From positions 1 through 64,000 of IMG/VR virus record IMGVR_UViG_3300006916_000044: a stretch of 64,000 nt of DNA. One strand, 5' to 3'. The DNA is from a virus. This document shows positions 57,897 through 64,000 of the stretch, in pieces. The notes under the pieces are model-generated. The model searched no databases. It saw only the letters and a list, made by a program, of their open reading frames with translations, and had not been told where the DNA came from. The translations under genes were made by a program, and so were the position numbers. Position 1 is the stretch's first letter; each line of letters begins with the position of its first letter.

Positions 57897-60359
57897 ATGA
57901 AAAAATTTTTATTTATAGTATTTGCAATGATTGCACAAATAGCTGTGTCTCAAAACTCATATGTAGTTATAGAAGCACAGTATGATTCATGGGGACCTGC
58001 AGAATCTCAATTTTATATTACAGATGCTCAAGGTGATACCGTATATCATCATCAACCTACAGTGCAAAGTGAATATTTATTAGATACTTTATTTATAAAT
58101 GCACAACCTCTTACTGCTATTCTTTTAGATCAATATGGAGACGGATGGCAAGATACAGGCATGCAAGGTTATTTTAGAACATGGAATAACTGTCAAGATA
58201 CAATAGTAGAATTTATATCTTCACCTACAAATTACTTTGCTACAGAAATAATAAACTTTAATTTGGGTCCATGTCAACCAAACGGACCTCCACCTCCACC
58301 ATGTTTACCTGCAGTAGTTATAATTAATTTAGATCAGTATCAATCAGAAACGTCTTGGGAGATTACTGATACTTTAGGTTTTGTAGTAGCATCAGGTAGT
58401 GGTTATGGTTCACAACCAGATTATGGAACTGTTGTTGTTCCTGTATGTTTACCACAAACGGTATTAAATTTTACAATATTTGATTCTTATGGGGACGGTT
58501 TAAATGGTTCACTTTGGCAAGGTCAAGATGGATCTTATTTTGTTAAACAATGTGGTGATACATTAGTATATGGTACAGATCCAGCTTTTGGAACAGATAG
58601 TACACACGTATTTGCTATTGATACATGTCCTCCTATATATGGATGTACGGATGATGATTATGTAGAGTGGAACCCGTTTGCAGATACTGATGATGGTAGC
58701 TGTCAAACATTAAAAGTTTTTGGATGTATTGACTCAACAGCATTTAACTATGATTCTACTGCAAATACAATGGACCTTGTTCCACAATGTGAATTTACGT
58801 TAGTGTTGCATGATCTTATGGGTAATGGTTGGGTAGGATCACACTTATCTTTAGAATTACCTGACACTTCTTTCTCTTTTACGCATACTGGAGGTTTTAA
58901 TGATGAATATCAATTTACTATAGATGCACCAGATCCTGCCGTGTTTAGATTTCATATATCTCCACAGGCAACACTAACTACTATAGAATGTGGGTTTACG
59001 CTTATGAATCCAGAAGGTGATACATTAGTTAGTGTTCAACCTCCATTTATACAACCTTTGTTTCCATATTCTTTTATTACTAATTGTGGTAATACATGTA
59101 TAGAAAAAGTTTTTGGTTGTACGGATAGTCTTGCTTTAAATTATTATGATGAAGCTAATACAGATGACAGTTCTTGTTATTATGTGGCAGGGTGTATGAA
59201 TCCGCTGTATTTAGAATATGATACAACTGCTGATTTTGATGATGGATCATGTGTAACTTTAGTTGTTGCAGGATGTATGGATTCAACAGCACTTAATTAT
59301 GATCCGTTAGCAAACGTAGAAATACCAGGGTCATGTATAGCAATAGTAGAAGGATGTATGAATCCTTTAGCATTTAATTATAATCCTAATGCTAACGTTG
59401 ATGACTCAACATGTATACCTGTTATAGATGGTTGTACAAATCCTATAGCACTTAATTATGATTCAACCGCTAATACAGACGATGGCTCTTGTGTATTACC
59501 AATACCAGGGTGTACAGATCCTAATGCACTTAACTATAATCCACAAGCAAATGTAGATGACTCAAGTTGTATAGATATAGTTTATGGTTGTACAGATGCA
59601 TCAATGTTTAACTTTGATCCTTTAGCCAATGTAGATAATGGATCATGTATACCTTTTGTTTTTGGTTGTACAGATTCTACTATGTTTAATTTTAACCCAT
59701 TAGCAAATACAGATGACAATAATTGCATTCCTTTTATTTATGGTTGTACTGATCCAGTTGCGCTCAACTACAATCCGTCAGCTAACACAGAAGATTTTAG
59801 CTGTATTGATTATATTTACGGTTGTACTGATAGCACTGCCATTAACTATGATCCGTTGGCTAATACTGACAATGGTTCTTGCATTGAAGCAATCCCAGGT
59901 TGCATGGATCAGACGGCATGGAATTACGAGTCTTACTATAATGTTAATGATTCTCTTTCTTGCCTGTACGATGCTGGTTGTATCACTGGCCCTGGAAATC
60001 CTTATTGGTTAAATGATGGATGTTATGCTTGGGTAATTGATGTAGATGATTATTGTTGTGAGAATGCATGGGACGCATCATGTCAAACAATGTATGATTA
60101 TTGTGAGTTAGGATGGCCAACAAATTTAAATGATATGTCAGTTATAGGAATTGTAGTTTATCCAAATCCAACATCCGGTATATTAAGAATTGAAACTAGA
60201 TTAAATATAGAAGTTCTAGTAATTGATATGCAAGGTAAAATAATTATAGAAGAAGAAAACATAAATACAATAGATCTATCAACTTATTCAAAAGGAATTT
60301 ATAACTTAAAGATAACAACTGATGGAAAATCATTTATTAATAAAATTATAAAACATTAA
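57897..60359 (+). CDS. Phage-encoded surface protein: signal peptide, DGSC repeats, type IX sorting domain
   Basis: 820 residues from the ATG at 57897, which is preferred over the in-frame ATG at 57885 because it puts the signal peptide (MKKFLFIVFAMIAQIAVSQ) at the very start. Residues about 20-250 contain beta domains with D-x-YGDGW and D-x-YGDGL motifs; a third (DLMGNGW) follows. There are 13 DGSC-type repeats, the last 11 packed into 59115-59963. The C-terminal 70 residues (from Y755-PNPTSG through DLSTYSKGIYNLKI to KIIKH) are a type A sorting domain of the type IX secretion system, which exports proteins through the outer membrane and anchors them on the surface of Bacteroidota. It therefore appears made to be displayed on, or released from, the infected host. 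Purpose is unknown: adhesion, receptor masking or superinfection exclusion are candidates. A host-gene origin is likely. Confidence 0.88.
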   Translation: MKKFLFIVFAMIAQIAVSQNSYVVIEAQYDSWGPAESQFYITDAQGDTVYHHQPTVQSEYLLDTLFINAQPLTAILLDQYGDGWQDTGMQGYFRTWNNCQDTIVEFISSPTNYFATEIINFNLGPCQPNGPPPPPCLPAVVIINLDQYQSETSWEITDTLGFVVASGSGYGSQPDYGTVVVPVCLPQTVLNFTIFDSYGDGLNGSLWQGQDGSYFVKQCGDTLVYGTDPAFGTDSTHVFAIDTCPPIYGCTDDDYVEWNPFADTDDGSCQTLKVFGCIDSTAFNYDSTANTMDLVPQCEFTLVLHDLMGNGWVGSHLSLELPDTSFSFTHTGGFNDEYQFTIDAPDPAVFRFHISPQATLTTIECGFTLMNPEGDTLVSVQPPFIQPLFPYSFITNCGNTCIEKVFGCTDSLALNYYDEANTDDSSCYYVAGCMNPLYLEYDTTADFDDGSCVTLVVAGCMDSTALNYDPLANVEIPGSCIAIVEGCMNPLAFNYNPNANVDDSTCIPVIDGCTNPIALNYDSTANTDDGSCVLPIPGCTDPNALNYNPQANVDDSSCIDIVYGCTDASMFNFDPLANVDNGSCIPFVFGCTDSTMFNFNPLANTDDNNCIPFIYGCTDPVALNYNPSANTEDFSCIDYIYGCTDSTAINYDPLANTDNGSCIEAIPGCMDQTAWNYESYYNVNDSLSCLYDAGCITGPGNPYWLNDGCYAWVIDVDDYCCENAWDASCQTMYDYCELGWPTNLNDMSVIGIVVYPNPTSGILRIETRLNIEVLVIDMQGKIIIEEENINTIDLSTYSKGIYNLKITTDGKSFINKIIKH
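59115..59963 (+). repeat. Array of 11 DGSC protein repeats
   Basis: Eleven Cys-bounded units of 21-22 residues, spaced about 25-27 residues apart, with the pattern GC-x-x-x-x-x-NY-x-P-x-A-N-x-D-D-x-S-C. DNA identity between units is moderate, so they are not recent tandem copies. Some units have changes in the acidic core (VEIPGSC, TEDFSC, VNDSLSC). Two further units lie upstream at about 58641-58703 and 58722-58790. The same type occurs in the virion gene at the left edge. Confidence 0.85.
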
Positions 60360-60362
60360 ATT

Positions 60363-60722
60363 ATGAAGACTAACAACGGAAGAGATAACATCTTAAACGA
60401 TATTAACTCTGCAACAACAGAAGCTATATCACCAAGTGGTACTGTATATATAGGAGCAACAGGAGAAAAATATGAAGCTATTAATGGAACTTTTTTTGCA
60501 TTTACAGCTCTTGAAAATGCTACAATAGATGCAAGCAGGTCTACAACAAACATACTTACTAAAGGTGCTAGTACAGGAGATCCTCTTATTAAAAATGTTA
60601 CAGCTGACATGACTATACCTGCTGGTGTAACAATATATGGAAACTTTTTAAGTATTGAATTAACTGCTGGTAAAGGTATAGCTTATTATAAAGATATGAC
60701 AACAGCTAAAGCAAGTTTCTAA
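60363..60722 (+). CDS. Small beta-rich protein, 119 aa (possible virion decoration)
   Basis: The 119-residue product is soluble, with alternating short strands (AISPSGTVYIGATGEKYEAI; FFAFTALENATIDAS) and an end containing MTIPAGVTIYGNFLSIELTAGKGIAYY. The AGVTIYG-x-F-x-x-I-x-L-x-x-G-x-x-x-AYY ending is one I associate with small structural or decoration-type proteins of phages from aquatic samples; no experimental function is known to me. There is no signal peptide. It begins 3 bases after the surface-protein gene and is followed after 1 base by the LamG-like gene, so the two are probably made together and may belong to the same fibre or capsid feature. Confidence 0.75.
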   Translation: MKTNNGRDNILNDINSATTEAISPSGTVYIGATGEKYEAINGTFFAFTALENATIDASRSTTNILTKGASTGDPLIKNVTADMTIPAGVTIYGNFLSIELTAGKGIAYYKDMTTAKASF

Positions 60723-60723
60723 A

Positions 60724-61518
60724 ATGAATATTCTAGGTTTAGGTTTAGGTATACACAAAGGTTCTACTGGTACTGCTAGTAGCGTATTAACTCCTGCAGA
60801 AATTGCAGGTGGTGCTGATATTTGGTTTGATGCTACTCAAAGAGAAAATGTTACAGAAAATGGTGGTAGAGTTACTAGTGTAAGAAATTCTGGAAATCAA
60901 AGCAGCCAACCTAATCCTGGTGTAGTAGATTGGGTTTTAAACTATATAGGTACAGAAGCAGCTTATGAGCAGACTGGTGGACAAAACAATTTACCATTTT
61001 TAAAATTTACTGGTAGTGAGTCTTTTCAAATAGAACAGACTGATAATCTTGGCACTGCTGCAAATGTGAATTATGGTACAGAATATACAATTATGATAAT
61101 TCAAGATGTTGGAGGAACAGGAACAACAAGAGGAGTAACAGGTGCAAGAAACCCTAATGGATTTGTGTGTAGGTTTAATAATTCTGATGTTTTAATACAG
61201 TCAGTATATAATAGTTCTTCATTAGCAAGTGATTCAATTCTTCCAACAGGAGGTCAAGGTTTTGGTATTATTACATGTAATACAAGTGATACAAATAATA
61301 CAAATAGTGTTAGGTTTAATGCACAGTCTAATGCTCCTGCTACTGTAAGTGGAACTCCTGTAAGTACAAGTAATATTTTTGTAGGTAAAGGAAATAATAC
61401 TACTCAATTTTATGAAGGTAATATATATGAGTGGGCATTATTTAAGTCATCTTTATCTAGTGCTGATTTAGATTTATTAGATGCTTATGTTCAAGACAAA
61501 TATAATTTTACATATTAA
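60724..61518 (+). CDS. LamG/concanavalin-like domain protein (probable fibre lectin)
   Basis: 264 residues. After a short Gly-rich lead (MNILGLGLGIHKGSTGTASS) the chain from about residue 25 (AEIAGGADIWFDATQRENV) to the end reads as one jelly-roll: PFLKFTGSESFQIEQ, EYTIMIIQDVG, and a terminal EGNIYEWALFKSSLSSADLD then YVQDKYNF. The last part, E-x-x-IYE-x-x-x-F-x-x-x-LS-x-x-D-x-x-x-L-x-x-YV-x-x-KY, is the usual end of LamG-like domains in phage and bacterial surface proteins, which bind glycans. No signal peptide is seen, so it is more likely a virion component (fibre tip or decoration) than a secreted protein. Ligand unknown. Confidence 0.78.
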   Translation: MNILGLGLGIHKGSTGTASSVLTPAEIAGGADIWFDATQRENVTENGGRVTSVRNSGNQSSQPNPGVVDWVLNYIGTEAAYEQTGGQNNLPFLKFTGSESFQIEQTDNLGTAANVNYGTEYTIMIIQDVGGTGTTRGVTGARNPNGFVCRFNNSDVLIQSVYNSSSLASDSILPTGGQGFGIITCNTSDTNNTNSVRFNAQSNAPATVSGTPVSTSNIFVGKGNNTTQFYEGNIYEWALFKSSLSSADLDLLDAYVQDKYNFTY

Positions 61519-61519
61519 G

Positions 61520-62569
61520 ATGAAATATTTATTATTCATATTAGCTTTTTTTAGTTGCATGTCAGCAAACGGTCAGGTATTTAAAGATTTTTTTAAGTAC
61601 TCTACTTTATATTCATCAGTTAACGGTGGTAATTCAATATCAGACCAGACAGTATACGATGTTGCTACAGGTACTTTATTAAATGATGTTATAGAAACAC
61701 CATACAATTATACGTTAACGTTTGGGATTAGAAAGATTCAGAGATTTCAATACGAACCACAGTTACCATTTAAAGATGGTACAGAGACATCATTTAACGA
61801 TGCAGCTACTATAGGGAGAGTTAAGAAAGGTTTTGAGTATTTATTTGAGGTTGATTATGCGAGGCAACAGGGAATAGAGTTTATAAATCAAAATCACTTT
61901 TTACGATACAACACAACAAGATGGTTAGCACGTGTAGAATATTTACAAGACGGTTTTGCAGATATAAAATATTTTCAAGGTTCACAAAGATTAAGGATTA
62001 ATTCAAAGGGTAAACTCTCTTTTAACGTGGGGGCATGTCAGAGAATTTCAGAGCCCTATGGATTCAATCCGCTTGAACAATGGATGCTACCTAATGGATC
62101 ATTACACTATACACAATTGGCCCTAGATCAAGGTTACAATGTAATCTTTGACGGAGAAGGCGGTACAGAATATACTGATCCATCAGGCGCTACCGTTGCA
62201 ACAAGTAAAGAAGTGTGGGAAGCAGTAGTGGTTCCAGAAATGCTAGTTGACTATGTTGCTGCTGAGAGAAACAAATTACCTGCTCAATGGGTTCATTCTC
62301 TTATTATAGGTTTTGATTATTATAAGTATACTAAAGATATATGGATTCATGCTTGGGGTAATGTACTACCTTATCACTATAATGACGGAGGCACATATTC
62401 ATATCATAACTTTAATGATGGAGAACAATGGTATGACTATTCTGGCGGTATGATTTTTGGTTATAAAGTAACAAGAAATCTTGGTGCGTTTGTAGAAGGT
62501 AAGTATAATAAATACTGGGACAGAGAATGGTATGATTTCAAATTTGGTATTAACTATAAAGTGTTTTAA
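61520..62569 (+). CDS. Exported outer-membrane-barrel-like protein
   Basis: The ATG at 61520 is chosen over an in-frame ATG at 61481 because it gives a clean signal peptide, MKYLLFILAFFSCMSANGQ, at the start and avoids overlap with the LamG gene. The mature part (about 330 residues) begins FKDFFKYSTLYSSVNGG and alternates aromatic/hydrophobic with polar residues in strand-length segments (YTLTFGIRKIQRFQYEP; FEYLFEVDYAR; GKLSFNVGACQRI; LGAFVEGKYNKYWD), ending in FKFGINYKVF. A terminal Phe after such a strand is the usual outer-membrane insertion signal. I associate this protein with accessory regions of Bacteroidota phages. It probably sits in the host outer membrane and could block other phages or change permeability; this is inference. 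It immediately precedes the basic-protein cluster. Confidence 0.8.
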   Translation: MKYLLFILAFFSCMSANGQVFKDFFKYSTLYSSVNGGNSISDQTVYDVATGTLLNDVIETPYNYTLTFGIRKIQRFQYEPQLPFKDGTETSFNDAATIGRVKKGFEYLFEVDYARQQGIEFINQNHFLRYNTTRWLARVEYLQDGFADIKYFQGSQRLRINSKGKLSFNVGACQRISEPYGFNPLEQWMLPNGSLHYTQLALDQGYNVIFDGEGGTEYTDPSGATVATSKEVWEAVVVPEMLVDYVAAERNKLPAQWVHSLIIGFDYYKYTKDIWIHAWGNVLPYHYNDGGTYSYHNFNDGEQWYDYSGGMIFGYKVTRNLGAFVEGKYNKYWDREWYDFKFGINYKVF

Positions 62570-62571
62570 TT

Positions 62572-62709
62572 ATGGCTAAGAAGAAAAAAACAAAGAGTAA
62601 AAAAGATGCATGTTATCACAAAGCTAAAGCTAAGTACAGAGTATTTCCTAGTGCTTATGCTAGCGGATATATTGCTAAATGTAGAAAACGTAGAGGTAAG
62701 ATAAAGTAA
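62572..62709 (+). CDS. Small basic Cys-containing phage protein, 45 aa
   Basis: 45 codons from the ATG two bases after the barrel gene. The product starts with a Lys-rich lead (MAKKKKTKSKKDACYHKAKA) and continues KYRVFPSAYASGYIAKCRKR. The ACYHKAKAKYRVFPSAYASG-type block with a downstream KCRK is one I associate with a short protein of large aquatic phages, usually beside the two families that follow here. Its stop overlaps the next ATG by one base. Very high positive charge suggests nucleic-acid or acidic-protein binding; no function is established to my knowledge. Confidence 0.72.
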   Translation: MAKKKKTKSKKDACYHKAKAKYRVFPSAYASGYIAKCRKRRGKIK

Positions 62710-62981
62710 TGGCAGTTAGAAAAACAAAAGCAGGAGCTAATCTTAAACGTTGGTTTAAAGAGAAGTGGAAAGACGAAAAGGGTAATCCTTGTGGTTCTTC
62801 TAAAAATAAGAAGACTAAAAAGTGTAGACCTACTAAACGTGTTAGTAAGGAAACACCTAGAACATGGGGCTCTTTATCTAAATCACAAAAAGCTAAAGCT
62901 GTTGCTGAGAAAAAGAAAGTGGGGATGGGCCGTAGAACTAGTTCTATCAGAAAAGGTAAGAAAAAATCTAAAAAGAAGTAA
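62709..62981 (+). CDS. Small basic protein with LKRWFKEKW motif, 90 aa
   Basis: 90 residues with about a third Lys/Arg. Near the start ANLKRWFKEKWKDEKGNPCG and then KKCRPTKRVSKETPRTWGSL give the pattern (G/A)-x-L-x-R-W-F-x-E-x-W then C and K-x-CRP, which I associate with a small domain of unknown function in large phages and giant eukaryotic viruses (DUF5872-like, from memory). Then LSKSQKAKAVAEKKKVG and a Lys/Arg tail. It is coupled by overlap to the 45-aa gene and followed after 2 bases by the next. A DNA-condensing or virion-packaged basic protein is a reasonable guess. Confidence 0.8.
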   Translation: MAVRKTKAGANLKRWFKEKWKDEKGNPCGSSKNKKTKKCRPTKRVSKETPRTWGSLSKSQKAKAVAEKKKVGMGRRTSSIRKGKKKSKKK

Positions 62982-62983
62982 TT

Positions 62984-63247
62984 ATGGCAAGTAAAAAGAA
63001 AGGTGCAATGAAAGGCTGTTCTATTAAGAATGGTTGCAAAAGTAAAAAAGGTGGACTTACTGCTAAGGGCCGTAGAATGATTAATAAAAAAACTGGCTCT
63101 AAACTTAAAGCTCCACAACCAGGAGGAGGTAAACGTAAGAAATCATACTGCGCTAGATCAGCCGGTCAGATGAAAATGCATAACGTTAACTGTAGTAAGA
63201 CTCCAGATAAAAGAATTTGTAAAGCAAGAAGACGTTGGAAATGTTAA
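62984..63247 (+). CDS. Small basic protein with KGGLTAKGR / KSYCAR motifs (DUF6321-like)
   Basis: 87 residues. After MASKKKGAMKGCSIKNGCKS the conserved-looking core reads KKGGLTAKGRRMINKKTGS, LKAPQPGGGKRKKSYCAR and ends RICKARRRWKC. The pattern GGLT-x-x-GR then TGS-x-LK-x-P, K-S-x-CAR and a final W-x-C is one I link to DUF6321-type small phage proteins (name from memory). Where the family often has a Met/Gly-rich middle and KDEKGRPTRK, this copy has QMKMHNVNCSKTPDKRICK, so the C-terminal half is diverged and gains Cys residues. It is the third of four adjacent Lys-rich genes, probably co-expressed. Confidence 0.8.
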   Translation: MASKKKGAMKGCSIKNGCKSKKGGLTAKGRRMINKKTGSKLKAPQPGGGKRKKSYCARSAGQMKMHNVNCSKTPDKRICKARRRWKC

Positions 63248-63248
63248 G

Positions 63249-63434
63249 ATGGCAAAGAAAAAATTAGACATAAAAAAAGCTATAAAAAAGCCTGGCTCAC
63301 TAACAGCTGCAGCCAAGCGTAAAGGTATGACTATAGCACAATACTGTAAGAACCCGCCTAGTAAAAAGGCCGGTTATAGATGTAGATTTGCTAAGACACT
63401 TAAAAAGATTAGTAAAAAACGTAAAAAGAAATAA
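63249..63434 (+). CDS. Small basic protein with LTAAAKRKGMTIAQYC motif, 61 aa
   Basis: 61 residues, close to half Lys/Arg. The core PGSLTAAAKRKGMTIAQYC, then PPSKKAGYRCRFAKTLKKI, forms two helices with conserved-looking Cys (YCKNPP, RCRFAKT). I associate this compact domain with large aquatic phages, usually next to the two preceding families; no function is established to my knowledge. Start and stop are one base from the upstream stop and two bases from the downstream ATG, as expected for one transcript. The high charge suggests DNA packing or contact with the packaged genome. Confidence 0.75.
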   Translation: MAKKKLDIKKAIKKPGSLTAAAKRKGMTIAQYCKNPPSKKAGYRCRFAKTLKKISKKRKKK

Positions 63435-63436
63435 TA

Positions 63437-63886
63437 ATGCCTGTAACAACAAACCCTGTATATGCTTTTAGTACTAGATTAAGTACAACTAGAACATGGC
63501 TCCCTATTGATGGGATTGGTGCGTCCGGAACTCCAACAACTGGAGAGGATAGTGCAAAGTTTGCTACTCTTACTGTTACTAACTCAGGCTATTTAGCTAA
63601 TGATAGAGCTACTCCAATAATCTTTCATATTGCAATCTGGAAGAGATCTTTGCTTGCAGCTAATAATACTACTTTAATGGGGGCAGCAAATCAAATGGTA
63701 TTTATTAGAACTAAAGTAAGTCTAACAGGTAATAATGATGTGTTTGAATTAAAAGACTTATATATAGATAAGTTTGTTCCTAATGATTCAACACCTGAAG
63801 ATGAACCTTTAGTTTGTATTTGGATAGAAGCTACATCAGGATCTGGTGAAGCAAACGCATCATTAGATGTATGTTTAACAAGATAG
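63437..63886 (+). CDS. Beta-rich protein of unknown function, 149 aa
   Basis: The product is soluble and beta-like: VYAFSTRLSTTRTWLPIDG at the start, a strand pair FATLTVTNSGYLAND, then TPIIFHIAIWKRSLLAANN, and a closing SGEANASLDVCLTR. It has no signal peptide, membrane helix or enzyme motif. The overall strand layout is like that of the 190-aa protein at 56558, and both could be small virion or fibre-surface proteins, but I see no clear sequence identity between them. It follows the basic-protein cluster after 2 bases and precedes the membrane-protein gene at the right edge. Family not recognised. Confidence 0.75.
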   Translation: MPVTTNPVYAFSTRLSTTRTWLPIDGIGASGTPTTGEDSAKFATLTVTNSGYLANDRATPIIFHIAIWKRSLLAANNTTLMGAANQMVFIRTKVSLTGNNDVFELKDLYIDKFVPNDSTPEDEPLVCIWIEATSGSGEANASLDVCLTR

Positions 63887-63888
63887 TT

Positions 63889-64000
63889 ATGTGGAAATTA
63901 TTTAAAGATGAAAATGATATAAATGAAAAAGCCATAGTTGGCTTTGCTTCTTTTGTGCTAATGGTAATATTTGCAATATGTGATTTAATTACTGGATGGT
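63889..64000 (+). CDS. Small membrane protein, 3' end outside window (holin-like candidate)
   Basis: The ATG at 63889, two bases after the previous TAG, opens a frame that runs off the right edge; 37 residues are visible. After a charged lead (MWKLFKDENDINEKAIV) comes a membrane helix, GFASFVLMVIFAICDLITGW. The NEKA-x-VGF then FA-x-x-DL-x-TG pattern is one I associate with small phage membrane proteins near the lysis or accessory genes. A holin role is possible, but only the N-terminal part can be seen. Confidence 0.65.
   Translation, partial: MWKLFKDENDINEKAIVGFASFVLMVIFAICDLITGW

Noticed and set aside
59713-60012. 99-aa hydrophobic forward frame inside the DGSC-repeat gene
   Set aside because: It is an out-of-frame reading of the repetitive region; the hydrophobic look comes from shifted Tyr/Asn/Asp codons, and the in-frame repeats are clearly conserved.
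60178-60193. A further copy of the promoter-like motif (GTATATTAAGAATTGA)
   Set aside because: It lies inside the sorting-domain coding sequence, the final ATGTA is not intact, and no gene starts within 150 bases.
1-64000. Stop-codon reassignment, as seen in some crAss-like phages
   Set aside because: TAA, TGA and TAG all end genes at sensible places here (TGA at 4527, TAG at 22707 and 63884, each next to a new start or tandem stop), and no gene is interrupted by an in-frame stop.

Overview
The window is a contiguous block of a large, AT-rich, tightly packed bacteriophage genome, most likely a crAss-like phage (Crassvirales) of an aquatic Bacteroidota host, probably a flavobacterium. The strongest evidence is a 5,148-residue protein carrying the DFDID catalytic loop of the crAss-like virion RNA polymerase (type member: Cellulophaga phage phi14:2 gp66). 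It lies in the expected setting: small ring/tail-accessory-type proteins, then a very large muzzle-type protein, several giant cargo-type proteins, then the polymerase. Host clues are a type IX secretion C-terminal sorting domain, Bacteroidota-style signal peptides ending in Gln, a SprB-like repeat, repeats of the form GC-x(n)-NYDP-x(n)-DDGSC, and A-rich translation starts without Shine-Dalgarno sequences. No portal, major capsid protein, terminase, replication gene, tRNA or CRISPR array is seen, so the genome must extend beyond the window.

Bases 1-6254 hold Cys-rich, beta-rich virion appendage proteins: a DGSC/SprB-repeat protein cut by the left edge, a 375-aa protein and a 180-aa FN3-bearing protein. 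They are closed by a clear intrinsic terminator at 6308-6341. Bases 6391-9715 hold a calcineurin-like metallophosphoesterase, a conserved 173-aa phage protein and two ring/tail-accessory-type proteins. Bases 9718-53599 are one continuous run of seven giant co-directional genes: muzzle-type protein with an embedded VWA domain, zincin plus ADP-ribosyltransferase protein, beta-barrel-like protein, two cargo-type proteins, RNA polymerase polyprotein, and a C-terminal partner with degenerate enzyme domains. These probably build the tail and the protein load delivered with the DNA.

Bases 53600-56082 are the only reverse-strand island: a 41-aa ORF, a hotdog acyl-CoA thioesterase and a class II (B12-dependent) ribonucleotide reductase. 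From 56250 to the right edge the forward strand resumes with small genes: holin-like membrane proteins, beta-rich decoration-type proteins, a thioredoxin-fold protein lacking its CxxC, an 820-aa DGSC-repeat protein with signal peptide and type IX sorting domain, a LamG-like protein, a signal-peptide-bearing outer-membrane-barrel-like protein, and a cluster of very basic small proteins. Several of these appear designed for the envelope or surface of the infected host.

A 16-base motif, GTATATTA-n3-ATGTA, precedes genes at 4573, 22776 and 56250, with a close variant before 7618; it is the best candidate for a phage-specific promoter. No gene-free stretch exceeds 300 bases; the longest gaps are 56083-56249 (divergent promoter region), 6255-6390 (terminator plus promoter) and 54105-54222 (long hairpin). 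Family assignments are read by eye from motifs without database searches.
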